38,679 nt of DNA. Origin: Candidatus Oceanisphaera merdipullorum. GTDB taxonomy: Bacteria; Pseudomonadota; Gammaproteobacteria; Enterobacterales; Aeromonadaceae. This document shows, piece after piece, positions 22,101 through 30,716 of the stretch. Positions within the stretch are counted from its first letter, which is position 1; each line of letters opens with the position of its first letter. The stretch covers positions 1 through 38,679 of the forward strand of contig JAHLFI010000037.1 in the NCBI GenBank assembly GCA_018883865.1, read 5' to 3'. The translations under genes were made by a program, and so were the position numbers. The notes under the pieces were generated by a model. The model was not told where the DNA came from, did no database searches, and worked only from the letters and a program-made list of their open reading frames with translations.

Positions 22101-22721
22101 TTATGTTGCGCTGGCAGCTAACTCCGCCAATGCCTGATAAATACGCAAACTGGCATATGCGTCGTTGGCCGCATAACGTAATTGGCCGGAGCTTAGTAGG
22201 GGACTCGCCCAGTTGGACAGGGCTACACGTTTAGATTTGGCCAAATATTGGCCCAGCAAAATGGCCACGGCTCCTTGCAGCCCAACCGGGTGCTGATAGC
22301 CCAACTGTTTAACGCGATTCGATAACTCATGGAGCCCCGCCAGCTCGATGCCGAGTTTACGCTGCAAGGGACCACGGTCGGATTTTAAGCCAAAGCCTAC
22401 CTTCAGTATCTGCTCTGAGCTTAATAGCTCGACCAATAACTGATTGCTCGTAGCATCGTTGAGCCGAAACAAAAAGCCCTTTTCACTGGAGGCTAATTGT
22501 ACCAAGTGCGGCCCTGTACTCAGCTCCCCCACCTGAAAAGTTGGCTTACTCTCGGTATCAAAGCCCAATACTTGGCATTGGCTCAAGTGCGCACGCGCCA
22601 CGGCGACGTCTTCTGGGGATTCCAGCACGTGAATTTGTGCCAAGGTAAGGCCACTAAAGGCGGGGAATTGCTGCATTTCACTGCGCGACGGTCTGATCTT
22701 ATAGGTACGGGGGTCTGTCAT
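22101..22721 (-). CDS. DEDDy 3'-5' exonuclease domain protein
   Basis: A 206-residue RNase D/WRN-like exonuclease. The three Exo motifs are visible: Exo I LGFDTES (Asp, Glu), Exo II VGFGLKSDRGPL (Asp) and Exo III YAANDAYASLRIY (Tyr and Asp). No HRDC or helicase domain is present, so it is a stand-alone nuclease of the kind related to the nuclease domain of Werner protein. Substrate (RNA trimming or DNA repair) is unknown. It converges with the EEP-family gene, whose stop is only 13 bases away. Confidence 0.9.
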   Translation of the reverse strand: MTDPRTYKIRPSRSEMQQFPAFSGLTLAQIHVLESPEDVAVARAHLSQCQVLGFDTESKPTFQVGELSTGPHLVQLASSEKGFLFRLNDATSNQLLVELLSSEQILKVGFGLKSDRGPLQRKLGIELAGLHELSNRVKQLGYQHPVGLQGAVAILLGQYLAKSKRVALSNWASPLLSSGQLRYAANDAYASLRIYQALAELAASAT

Positions 22722-22826
22722 TAGAATACTCAGTGTGAAATACCGTTAAACCGCAGGGTTCAACGGCGTGATGAAGTGAACAATACCCATCACCCGGATA
22801 TTACCCCCCAAGTCCGCGTGTTCCCA

Positions 22827-22859
22827 TAAAAAACGGGAGGCCACTTCGTGCCTCCCGTT
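22827..22859 (-). terminator. Intrinsic terminator after the carbonic anhydrase-like gene
   Basis: A 10-bp stem (AACGGGAGGC / GCCTCCCGTT) with an 8-base loop is followed on the minus strand by a run of T. It lies about 50 bases past the stop of the exported protein gene. Confidence 0.85.
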
Positions 22860-22911
22860 AAATAAAACAGTGTTGTTGCCTTGTTACCGATGCAAGTTAC
22901 TGGTGGCTTGA

Positions 22912-23796
22912 TTACTGAATAGCGGTCTCAGCGTCAATGCTCGACAGCAAAGCCGGATTCGTCACTAAGTTTCGCACACCATGAGCATGGTCTTCATTAA
23001 ACACGTTGCTCTTACACCACTGACCTAGGCTGGCAATATTCACTTTGGCCACTTTCGGCTTCACACTCCAAGAAACCTGAAACGGCGAGCCGACTTCGTT
23101 ATAGCTAGGGCCCGTGGTTGAACCTGCATATTCCACGGCTGGGCCCGTGTTATCCGGCATATTTAAGGCCTGCTGTACGCCATTTTTCTCGCCATGCTGG
23201 GTTAAGTCTTCAAAATCCAGAGCCTTGCTGTCATTGACCAGTACATATACCTGAGCTTGGACACGTAATTGGGGATTCTTAATAGTGTCATTAAAACAAG
23301 CACCTAAGGTGGGCCCTGGCGTTATCTGCGCACTCGAGTACACATAGTGCACTTCTATGGTATCACCGGGCGTCAAACTGCCCTGCTTACTTGGGCAGAT
23401 CTCTTGCTTGATGGGTGCCAATTCAGCGGCCGTTAACTTGCCTGAATACTTAAAGCCAGCCTGATGACCTTGGCCATTCCCGTGGCCCGCATGAGTAGTA
23501 AATTCGCCACCTACATGCTCAGCATTTTTATGAAAATGAATATTACACAAATTCATGGTGCTGGCCGGCGGTGCCGCACTATATACAAGGGAGTTATCGC
23601 CGGCTAACTGGCGTATATCACGCGGCGATTGCGGACCAAAGCCTTGACCGTCGGTGTTTTTAGCTAGCTGTTGGCGCTGCTCCGCGACGATTTGCTCAGA
23701 GACAGACTCATTAAGCGGCGCAGGCTCGCTTTTGGCGCTGACGTTTGTAGAAAGTAGCGCGACACTGACCAGTAAAAAAATGGGTTTCATCTTCAT
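22912..23796 (-). CDS. Delta-class carbonic anhydrase-like exported protein
   Basis: A 294-residue protein with a Sec signal peptide (first about 21 residues, ending NVSA-KS). The conserved block MNLCNIHFHKNAEHVGGEF (about residues 80-98) is what I recall as typical of bacterial delta-class carbonic anhydrases, with nearby Cys and His as candidate metal ligands. Further conserved pieces are HAGHGNGQGHQAGFKYSG, IEVHYVYSS and QVSWSVKPK. The predicted location is the periplasm, where it would interconvert CO2 and bicarbonate. It has its own terminator and an upstream region with no partner genes. The class assignment rests on motif recall and should be treated as probable. Confidence 0.7.
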   Translation of the reverse strand: MKMKPIFLLVSVALLSTNVSAKSEPAPLNESVSEQIVAEQRQQLAKNTDGQGFGPQSPRDIRQLAGDNSLVYSAAPPASTMNLCNIHFHKNAEHVGGEFTTHAGHGNGQGHQAGFKYSGKLTAAELAPIKQEICPSKQGSLTPGDTIEVHYVYSSAQITPGPTLGACFNDTIKNPQLRVQAQVYVLVNDSKALDFEDLTQHGEKNGVQQALNMPDNTGPAVEYAGSTTGPSYNEVGSPFQVSWSVKPKVAKVNIASLGQWCKSNVFNEDHAHGVRNLVTNPALLSSIDAETAIQ

Positions 23797-24059
23797 GACT
23801 GTATATAATTCCCTGTTAGATCTTAATAGACATTCTTATATCCGACCCACACGGGTTGGCGACACCTTTAATAAATAAAGGTGTTATTAGCCACGCCTTC
23901 TCTCAGCAAGCAAGATAAATAGCCTTACGTAATGTGGGTCATCACGGCCATGTTAACTGTTTACCCCTTTTATGTCAGTCGCCTACTGGCGCGACTTTTT
24001 CTGCTCCGACAAAAACTGTCACCCGTGAGCAGCCAGACCGAGATAAAGCAACGCCTCAA

Positions 24060-24770
24060 TTAAAACGGACTAGGGATGTGGCCATGCATCGGCTCGCCGC
24101 TGTGCGGGTGAGTAAAATACAGGTCACTGGCGTGTAACAGTAAGCGCTCTGCCAACTGTTGGCTGCGGGCACTGTGGTATAAGTCGCAGCCCAAAATGGG
24201 ATGACCAAAGCTTAGGCTGTGAATGCGCAGTTGATGAGTACGCCCAGTGTGTGGCGTAAACTGCACCAAGGTGCGATTAGGTCCGCTTAACCGTGCTAAT
24301 ACCTGATATTCACTGCATGATGGCTTGCCCATTGAACAAATTTTTACCCGCGGAAACAAGGCGGCATCTTTGGCGATGGGTGCGTTAATTTCTCCGCTAT
24401 CCGCGGCTACCCACCCCTCCAGCATCGTCAGATAACGCTTTTTTATGGTCCCCGCTTGAAACTGCTTATTAAGATGGGTAGCGGCAGTGGCGTTTAACGC
24501 CACTACCATAACGCCGGAGGTGCCTAAGTCTAGGCGATGCGGCAACTTAGCCTCAGCAAATGCTGGGCTGACGCCATCCTGACCGTTGACTAACCGATAA
24601 TGCACCGAATCCCAGTTTTGCACGTTCTTACCCGACAAACTCAGCAGCCCACTGGGCTTATTGATCAGCAGGATATGTTCATCTTGGTAGAGTATTTTCA
24701 TCACTTCGTCACACTTGGGCGCGACAAAGTTATCAATTAGCGGCAAGGTGGAGGAGGTAAAACTAGACAT
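24060..24770 (-). CDS. rluA: RluA-family pseudouridine synthase
   Basis: Isomerises uridine to pseudouridine in 23S rRNA (U746) and some tRNAs (U32) if it is the true RluA orthologue. The catalytic motif HRLDLGTSGV contains the essential Asp. Other family blocks are INKPSGLLSLSG, KKRYLTMLEGW, GRTHQLRIHSLSFGHPILGC and LLLHASDLYFTHP. No S4 domain is present, which fits RluA (219 residues in E. coli). The product has 236 residues from this start; an internal ATG at residue 24 (MKILYQDEH) matches the E. coli alignment better as the beginning of the domain, so the first 23 residues are uncertain. Confidence 0.88.
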   Translation of the reverse strand: MSSFTSSTLPLIDNFVAPKCDEVMKILYQDEHILLINKPSGLLSLSGKNVQNWDSVHYRLVNGQDGVSPAFAEAKLPHRLDLGTSGVMVVALNATAATHLNKQFQAGTIKKRYLTMLEGWVAADSGEINAPIAKDAALFPRVKICSMGKPSCSEYQVLARLSGPNRTLVQFTPHTGRTHQLRIHSLSFGHPILGCDLYHSARSQQLAERLLLHASDLYFTHPHSGEPMHGHIPSPF

Positions 24771-24944
24771 GCAATCTTCTCTGATCTGGGCGCTGCATCT
24801 GCGCTTATTACTGATAGCAATGAATGCAATACCAGAAATTCAACGGAGTGCAGCAAACAGTATTCGTTTGACACACCCGTTAATAAGCTGACGAAATTAT
24901 TTCCAGCTCATTTATGCAATTAAAACCTTACTTTAACAGTATGG

Positions 24945-25286
24945 TTAGCCGCAGCACTTCTTAAACTTTTTACCGCTACCACAAGAGCAAACGTCGTTGC
25001 GCGAAGGCAGTTTTTCTACTTTCACTGTGGCTTGCTTGCTCAGTTGCACTGTCAGCTCGCCAATGGATTCAACCGCACCTTGGCGGGTGTCTAACTCTAT
25101 CTCGGCATACAGCTCGGCCTCGGCCACCAAAGCTTCAACTTCCAGCTTGCGCGCTTCGCTGGTCACGACCAGTACGAGCGGGTATTTCTTGCTGCCGTTT
25201 CTCGGCTTAGTCTGGGTCTCATAGCCATATTTAATATGACTTTGACGTGCATCTTGGCGGCCTTTAAAGAAAAATTTATCTGACAT
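24945..25286 (-). CDS. SEC-C metal-binding motif protein (PBPRA1643-type)
   Basis: A 113-residue protein starting MSDKFFFKGRQDARQSHIKY and ending with a classical SEC-C zinc motif (DVCSCGSGKKFKKCCG, residues 97-112). The middle is a small alpha/beta domain (YPLVLVVTSEARKLEVEALV). The C-terminal zinc knuckle is the same type as that at the end of SecA, where it binds SecB and ribosomes. Function of this stand-alone family is unknown. No operon partners are evident. Confidence 0.88.
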   Translation of the reverse strand: MSDKFFFKGRQDARQSHIKYGYETQTKPRNGSKKYPLVLVVTSEARKLEVEALVAEAELYAEIELDTRQGAVESIGELTVQLSKQATVKVEKLPSRNDVCSCGSGKKFKKCCG

Positions 25287-25694
25287 TAATGATATCCAAC
25301 AGAGTAAAAATACAAGCGCCCCTCACCTTTTTGACCAGCAGCGCAAAGAACGCAGTTTACCACTGCACGCGGGTTAACTCTCTATGGTTACTAATAGAAA
25401 ATGAATTTTCTGCTAAACCTACCGACAAAAGTGCTTGGCAGACGATAATTTGAGCTTTTTATTGTAAAAGGCTGCTAATGCCTGCCCCTAGCACACTAAA
25501 AAGCCACAGCATAATCAGCACACCGCACAGTTAAGACTGAGATTTCGTTTTGCGGTGCTTTGGTGCCAAGTGTCATGGCCCAAGCAAGTGCCCACATGAA
25601 CTGGCATACTCGAATTTAGAATAATATTCTACGAGCAATGCGGTCTTTATAAAAAATAAATTGTATTATTTATAAAACCACCGACTTAATTAAT
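25287..25694. other. Intergenic region upstream of the SEC-C gene
   Basis: About 400 bases with no gene I can support. It becomes very AT-rich from about 25620 and runs into the 8-bp tandem repeats at 25695. The SEC-C promoter must lie in the first part. Confidence 0.4.
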
Positions 25695-25741
25695 TTTTAA
25701 CCTTTTAACCTTTTAACCTTTTAACCTTTTAACCTTTTAAC
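25695..25741. repeat. Tandem 8-bp repeat (TTTTAACC, about 5.9 copies)
   Basis: Five perfect copies of TTTTAACC and a partial sixth, ending at the stop codon of the GntR-type gene. The repeat is non-coding. Array length could vary by slippage and change the 3' end of the operon transcript. Confidence 0.95.
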
Positions 25742-26391
25742 TACATATCTAACCACTTAAAAATTTGTTGGTAATGGTAATCTAACAAACCCAGCACTTT
25801 GCTTTCGTCTTTTTCCATAATTGCTAAAAGAATCGAAATATGTTCATTAAAAGCAGGAGCAAGACGCACCGGATGGATCGGCTTAGTGTTGTACATTATG
25901 GTAAGCCTATCTCGGTTAATAGCATACAACTTATTTATTTCGGTGTTATTAATCCTCGAACAAAGAAGTTCATGCATTTCCCAATCCACTTGGGTGGCTT
26001 GCTGCTGTAAATCTAATCTTATTTCACCCTCACCTGCCTTCTCTAAAATAAGCTCATGCTTTTTTATAAGTGGCTCTATGATTGATAAATCAGGTGATTT
26101 TGTTAAAATTCTGGCGCCCTCTGCATCCCAAATGTGTCTAATGACAAGGCATTCAGTCACATGCTTTTTATCACCTTCTACAATAAGAATCCCTCTTTTT
26201 GGAATTGACCGCATCAATCCTAATGCAGAAGCTTTCTGAACGGCTTCTCTTACGGGAGCAAGAGGAAAACCAATTAATTCAGATATAAATGGGATAGAGA
26301 TGAGCTGCCCCGACTTAATAATATTGTCTCGCAAAATTTTTCTAATCGCATCAAATGCTTGATCAGCAAGAAAAACAGACTTGTCATCCAT
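25741..26391 (-). CDS. GntR family regulator, FCD subfamily
   Basis: A 216-residue repressor-type protein. The N-terminal winged helix (about 5-70) has FISELIGFPLAPVREAVQKA and ALGLMRSIPKRGILIVE. The helical FCD effector domain (about 80-205) has candidate metal/ligand residues in WEMHELLCSRINN, FNEHISILLAIMEKD and LLDYHYQQIF. FCD regulators usually sense small carboxylates or amino acids. It is the last gene of the TRAP-asparaginase cluster, 125 bases after the asparaginase gene, and is presumably its local regulator. I prefer ATG 26391 (MDDKSVF); a frame opening at 26418 adds nine atypical residues. Confidence 0.9.
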   Translation of the reverse strand: MDDKSVFLADQAFDAIRKILRDNIIKSGQLISIPFISELIGFPLAPVREAVQKASALGLMRSIPKRGILIVEGDKKHVTECLVIRHIWDAEGARILTKSPDLSIIEPLIKKHELILEKAGEGEIRLDLQQQATQVDWEMHELLCSRINNTEINKLYAINRDRLTIMYNTKPIHPVRLAPAFNEHISILLAIMEKDESKVLGLLDYHYQQIFKWLDM

Positions 26392-26515
26392 AACAATGCC
26401 CACTCCATAAATAACCAACAGATTAATTAATAATTATAATTTCACAAAACTAACACAAAGTGCCCAGCACATACAGCACTGGGCACTTTAATTATTTAAA
26501 TTTACTTACATTTAC

Positions 26516-27484
26516 TTACATTTCTAAAAAAGATTGTTCAATATCAGCGCTAGATAAAGCCAACATTAATAAAATGCGCGCCTTTCTAGCGGAAAAGTCA
26601 GAGATCGCAATCACGCCTAAATCCAGTAAATCTTTTAAGCACCCCCTAAAATCATACGTAGGCTCTAAAGAGCCTTGCAATGATCCTGTCACCACAGCCA
26701 CCTTAACCCCGTCCTTAATGAGTTCTTTAACTAGAGGGATCCAACTTGGGGGGACGTGTCCTTTGCCAATGCCTTCTAGTACTATCCCTTTGGCTCCGGA
26801 TTCGGCTGAACAGCTGAGTTGAGCTGGGCTAGCGGCAAGGCATGCCGTTATTATATCCACTCGTTGCAATGTACGTACAGGAATAATAGGCTTACGTAAT
26901 TCAGGCCGTTGTATTAAATGCACCTTATTTTCGCTAATATAACCTAGATGACCAAAGCCTGGGCTATCAAAACCGTTAACTTGGAAACTATTGACCTTTC
27001 TTATCTGATTTGCGCTGTAAATTGACTCATTAAACACCACTAACACGCCAAGATTCATTAATTTATCTGATGATGCAGCAACAATAGCAGACATAAGATT
27101 GGTGTACGCATCCGTGCCTTCTAAATGGGGCGCTCGCTGGGACCCAGTTACTATAAGGCTACAGCTTAACTGAGGTAAACAAGCTTGCAAGAAGAATGCG
27201 CTATCTTCTAGCGTATCTGTGCCGTGTGTAATAACAATACCAGCATGTTTATGTTCATTACTGATAGAGATAATTTTTTCTCTTAAAAAAATCAGATCCT
27301 CGAACGTTAATGCATTACTGGGCTTCTGAAAAATAGACTCAACTTCAACATTGATATGAGAAGGTAAAGATAACCGAGAAATTAAATCATTGCCCGTCAA
27401 CTCTCCTGACTTACTTCTGTTATCTGCCGACTTAGTGCTAGCTATGGTTCCACCCGTCGACAACAAAATAATATTTTTTATCAT
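26516..27484 (-). CDS. L-asparaginase family protein
   Basis: Hydrolyses asparagine (or a related amide) to aspartate and ammonia. The 322-residue protein has both catalytic threonine motifs: STGGTIAS at 9-16 and VITHGTDTLEDSAFF near 88-102. The remainder is consistent with the amidohydrolase fold (NLMSAIVAASS, GIVLEGIGKGHVP). No signal peptide is seen, so it is cytoplasmic, unlike E. coli AnsB. The start is 8 bases after the stop of the TRAP large permease gene, so it is in the same transcript. The coupling suggests that the transporter brings in its substrate. Relatives may act on beta-aspartyl or other amides, so substrate is unproven. Confidence 0.9.
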   Translation of the reverse strand: MIKNIILLSTGGTIASTKSADNRSKSGELTGNDLISRLSLPSHINVEVESIFQKPSNALTFEDLIFLREKIISISNEHKHAGIVITHGTDTLEDSAFFLQACLPQLSCSLIVTGSQRAPHLEGTDAYTNLMSAIVAASSDKLMNLGVLVVFNESIYSANQIRKVNSFQVNGFDSPGFGHLGYISENKVHLIQRPELRKPIIPVRTLQRVDIITACLAASPAQLSCSAESGAKGIVLEGIGKGHVPPSWIPLVKELIKDGVKVAVVTGSLQGSLEPTYDFRGCLKDLLDLGVIAISDFSARKARILLMLALSSADIEQSFLEM

Positions 27485-27492
27485 AAATCACC

Positions 27493-28773
27493 CTAAAACC
27501 ATTGTGTAACGACAAGTAAACTAGGCACAAATATAAAGAGCAACAACATAGCCACATAGACATATAAATACGGGAGCACGGCTATCGATACAGGTTCAAC
27601 TTTTTGCTTAGCAATATTAGCTGCAATAAATAAATTGAGTCCAACGGGTGGTGTAAACTGCCCTACAGCCAGCGCTATAATTGCAAACACGCCGAAATAC
27701 AAAGGATCTATGTTCACAGCTGAGATTATGCTCATCAAAGTAGGAACAAGTAACACTAATGCTGATACGTTATCTAAAAAAGTACCTACGATTAATAACA
27801 AGCCCAGCATTAATAACATTACATATATTGGATCATTAGTAACGCTGACTATCCACATTGCAAATTGCTGCGGGACTCTTTCCGCCGTAATAACATAAGC
27901 AAGAGCATTAGCACACGCCATCAAGAACATAATTACCGCAGTATTAGTAACCGTACTTCTAAAAGCATTAATGAGTCCTGACCAAGATAAGGTTCTATAT
28001 ACAAACACACCTAAAACAAGACCATACAAACACGCAACGGCAGCAGACTCAGTGGCAGTAAACATGCCAGAGTAGATACCCACCACAATAATCACTGGCA
28101 TCAATAATGCTAACAGACTACTGCGTACAATCTCTTTCGCGTTTGATTTATCTAACTCCACCTCTTGGGGACTATTGTTTTTTCTCTGCTTTCTCTTAGC
28201 TAAAAAATAATTTAAGCTCATTAGCGCAAAAGTAAGCATAATGCCGGGTAATATGCCGTTAATAAACAATTGGCCAATGGATACGCCGGAGATAACACCG
28301 TAAATGACCATGGTCAGGCTAGGAGGAATGATAAGTCCTAACGCCCCGGAAGCAGCAACAGTTGCGGCGGCATCTTGTGGTCGATAGCCTCGTTTAATCA
28401 TAGAGGGGATCATTACTGAGCCAACCGCAGCGGTAGTAGCGGGAGCTGAACCAGAAATGGAGCCAAAAAAGGCGGAAGACGTGGTAGCCACGTTTGCTAA
28501 ACCCCCAGGGTATTTTCCTAACATTAGGTTGGCTAACGCCACTAATCGTTCTGAAATTTTCGCTTCCGACATTAAGCTGCCCGCTAATAAAAATAACGGT
28601 ATAGCTAAAAATGAGAAGTTATTCATCCCCTGAAAAACTTTCTGAGCAATAACTAATAGCGGCACATGACTGCCTAAACCGACAGCCAACATTGATGATG
28701 CACCTAATGCAATTGCAACGGGAACACGTATCAATAGAAATAATAAAAGACTAAGGCCGAGTATTGTTAACAT
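27493..28773 (-). CDS. TRAP transporter large permease subunit (DctM family)
   Basis: A 426-residue membrane protein of the DctM family and the ion-coupled transport channel of a tripartite TRAP system. About 12 hydrophobic segments are visible. Family blocks are NNFSFLAIPLFLLAGSLM near residues 50-67, FFGSISGSAPATTAAVGSVM near 90-115, GLIIPPSLTMVIYG, and the C-terminal AVGQFTPPVGLNLFIAANIA. The length is standard. It sits 24 bases after the small permease gene and 8 bases before the asparaginase gene. Confidence 0.95.
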   Translation of the reverse strand: MLTILGLSLLLFLLIRVPVAIALGASSMLAVGLGSHVPLLVIAQKVFQGMNNFSFLAIPLFLLAGSLMSEAKISERLVALANLMLGKYPGGLANVATTSSAFFGSISGSAPATTAAVGSVMIPSMIKRGYRPQDAAATVAASGALGLIIPPSLTMVIYGVISGVSIGQLFINGILPGIMLTFALMSLNYFLAKRKQRKNNSPQEVELDKSNAKEIVRSSLLALLMPVIIVVGIYSGMFTATESAAVACLYGLVLGVFVYRTLSWSGLINAFRSTVTNTAVIMFLMACANALAYVITAERVPQQFAMWIVSVTNDPIYVMLLMLGLLLIVGTFLDNVSALVLLVPTLMSIISAVNIDPLYFGVFAIIALAVGQFTPPVGLNLFIAANIAKQKVEPVSIAVLPYLYVYVAMLLLFIFVPSLLVVTQWF

Positions 28774-28797
28774 ATTAGCTTCCTTGTTATTTTAAAT

Positions 28798-29298
28798 TCA
28801 CTTATCGTGATTTATTTCAGCTAACGCTTCATCTTCTACGTTATGAAGTTTAGGCTTAAACACCTGCGGTAATAAATACAACGCGGAAAGTGCCATACCA
28901 ACAGTGACAAATAATATTATATAACCTAAAGGTATACCTGAAGTCGGAGAGATTTGCATCATAGCCCTTTTAGACAACAACCAGCTTTGGTAAGATAACG
29001 TCACCAAAAAAACAATCGACACTAGATTAGAAATAACGGTGACCACTTTCTGTAGCTTCTCGGGCAATAACTCCACAAAAAATGAAATTGAAATGTGCTC
29101 ACCTCTTTTAAAGGCAATAGCAGCACCTAGCATCACGATAATCATGGTACAAAACACCGAAATCTCTTGTGTCCAACCTATTGGATTGTTAAGGACATAT
29201 CGGTAAAAAACCTGTAATAACACTAAAAACATAACCATTGCCGTTGCTAATATTGCCGTCCACTCAAACACTATATCTATAACGTTTCTTTTCAACAT
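28798..29298 (-). CDS. TRAP transporter small permease subunit (DctQ family)
   Basis: A 166-residue protein with four membrane segments (about 14-33, 48-66, 87-106 and 125-146). It carries the DctQ signature RYVLNNPIGWTQEISVFCTM near residues 33-52 and RGEHISISFFVELLP. It forms the membrane complex with DctM. The gene lies between the binding protein and the large permease on one strand with short gaps, the classical order. Confidence 0.94.
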   Translation of the reverse strand: MLKRNVIDIVFEWTAILATAMVMFLVLLQVFYRYVLNNPIGWTQEISVFCTMIIVMLGAAIAFKRGEHISISFFVELLPEKLQKVVTVISNLVSIVFLVTLSYQSWLLSKRAMMQISPTSGIPLGYIILFVTVGMALSALYLLPQVFKPKLHNVEDEALAEINHDK

Positions 29299-29349
29299 AA
29301 CGACTCCCGTTTAAAAAGAAGGCCACTAAATAAGCAGCCTTAATAAAAG

Positions 29350-30321
29350 TTAGTTATTGAGTGAATATTCAACTTTTTCTATTAAACCAGGACTTACCTT
29401 TTTGGCTGTTTTATCATAGACATTTTGTACCGTCTCTCTAAACGTAGCGGGCTCTACATCATTGATAAGCATGCCTTTCTCTTCTAATTCAGCCCATTGT
29501 TTGGCTTCAAGGTTTTCTACTAACTCCACGTGTTTTTTACCGTATTCTCGAGCGATTTTCAGAAAGGTAGCTCTGTGTTCTTCAGGAATTCTCTCTAACA
29601 GGCCTTTGTTAATAAGTAGCGGGGAACCCATGTGTATGTGCGCTGTCTTTGACGCATATTTCTGAACTTCGTTAAAATTTTGCGTTACGATGTGCGCAAC
29701 GGGATTTTCTTGACCATCAACGGTTTTTAATTGCAAAGCCGAATAAAGTTCACCAAAAGACAATACTGTTGGCCCGGCACCTAATGTTTTAAAAGTATCT
29801 ACGTAAATTTCGCCTTCAGGTACTCTTATCTTCAGCGCTTTTAAGTCTTCCGGCTTTTCAATCGGATGCTTAGAGTTAGTGACATGTCTAATTCCATTTT
29901 CCCACCAGCCAATAATGACAGCTCCTTGCTGTTCAACCTGGCTTTCTAAATGTTTACCGACTGGACCTTCAACTACTTTTGTATAGTCTTTACCTGAGTT
30001 GATTAAAAACGGGAGATTTAACACCGCCATATCCGGAAACCAATTTGAAAGAACGGTATCAGAAGATAACACCATATCGTGGGTGCCTATCATTACACCC
30101 TCAGTAGACTCAAGTTGATTACCTAACTGATCCGAAGGATAGATAACGACTTTTAGCTCACCATTGGTTTGAGTATTCACTTCTTTAGCAAATTCTTCAC
30201 TTATCGTTTGATAGTGATGCGTAGGAGCACCTGTGTGACCTAAGCGTAACTCTAAAGAATATGCAGAAACAGAAAACGCGAGCGCCGTTACCGCAAATAT
30301 AGTTTTGTTCAAATGCTTCAT
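29350..30321 (-). CDS. TRAP transporter substrate-binding protein (DctP family)
   Basis: A periplasmic solute receptor of 323 residues. It has a signal peptide (MKHLNKTIFAVTALAFSVSA, cleavage near 21-23) followed by LELRLGHTGAPTHHYQTISE. Conserved TRAP features are LKALKIRVPEGE (with the arginine that binds substrate carboxylate), GAGPTVLSFGELYSALQLKT and VDGQENPVAHI. The carboxylate-binding arginine indicates an acidic or zwitterionic ligand. An in-frame extension of 13 codons exists, but ATG 30321, with GGGACGG upstream, gives a proper signal peptide. It is the first gene of the operon, behind a sigma70-like promoter. Confidence 0.94.
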   Translation of the reverse strand: MKHLNKTIFAVTALAFSVSAYSLELRLGHTGAPTHHYQTISEEFAKEVNTQTNGELKVVIYPSDQLGNQLESTEGVMIGTHDMVLSSDTVLSNWFPDMAVLNLPFLINSGKDYTKVVEGPVGKHLESQVEQQGAVIIGWWENGIRHVTNSKHPIEKPEDLKALKIRVPEGEIYVDTFKTLGAGPTVLSFGELYSALQLKTVDGQENPVAHIVTQNFNEVQKYASKTAHIHMGSPLLINKGLLERIPEEHRATFLKIAREYGKKHVELVENLEAKQWAELEEKGMLINDVEPATFRETVQNVYDKTAKKVSPGLIEKVEYSLNN

Positions 30322-30364
30322 ATGACCGTCCCTGTTAAATAAAAAAACAACCAAACACACTATG

Positions 30365-30374
30365 TAACATGTTA
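30365..30374. promoter_or_regulatory. Palindrome at the predicted transcription start of the TRAP operon
   Basis: TAACATGTTA is a perfect 10-bp palindrome placed just downstream of the predicted -10 box. It is a candidate operator for the GntR/FCD regulator encoded at the end of the operon. The match to known FCD sites is only by size and symmetry. Confidence 0.35.
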
Positions 30375-30381
30375 GGTAGTA

Positions 30382-30410
30382 TTTTTAAGTTAGCAGGCTG
30401 ATTATGTAAA
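30382..30410 (-). promoter_or_regulatory. Predicted sigma70 promoter of the TRAP-asparaginase operon
   Basis: On the minus strand, TTTACA (5 of 6 to consensus) is followed after exactly 17 bases by TAAAAA (4 of 6). The start would lie about 50 bases before the binding-protein start codon. Confidence 0.55.
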
Positions 30411-30716
30411 CTTAATGTTAACGGCGTGATTCATTAATGTGACAATGATCAGGTTTTTGATAGTAAGGGCCGCGTGCCACCCTGTGTTCAGGGCCGACTA
30501 GCCGAAGCACGGAGTAAAGAAGTTGAGGAATAGGGAACTCGATTTTTTGCTCTTATCGGCGACGTCAGCTACTTGCGTAAGCGCGCGGTTTCATCACGCA
30601 GATAAAGGCCGGCATTTCTCAATCAGTGCCGGCCAGGGATGATGGCTTAACCGCGACCACTTGGTGGGATGACCACGCGGGAGACCTTAAAGGCGTCAAG
30701 AATACGCCCGGCGGCT
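30411..30716. other. Intergenic region between TRAP operon and GNAT-nitrilase gene
   Basis: About 300 bases. The only clear structure is an 8-bp GGCCGGCA / TGCCGGCC hairpin at 30607-30634, followed on the minus strand by CTTTATCT. It may be a weak terminator for the GNAT-nitrilase gene about 80 bases upstream. No gene is supported. Confidence 0.4.

Noticed and set aside
25681-25745. TTTTAACC tandem repeat considered as a CRISPR or iteron origin
   Set aside because: Unit is 8 bp with no spacers, and no replication gene is nearby; a simple sequence repeat explains it.
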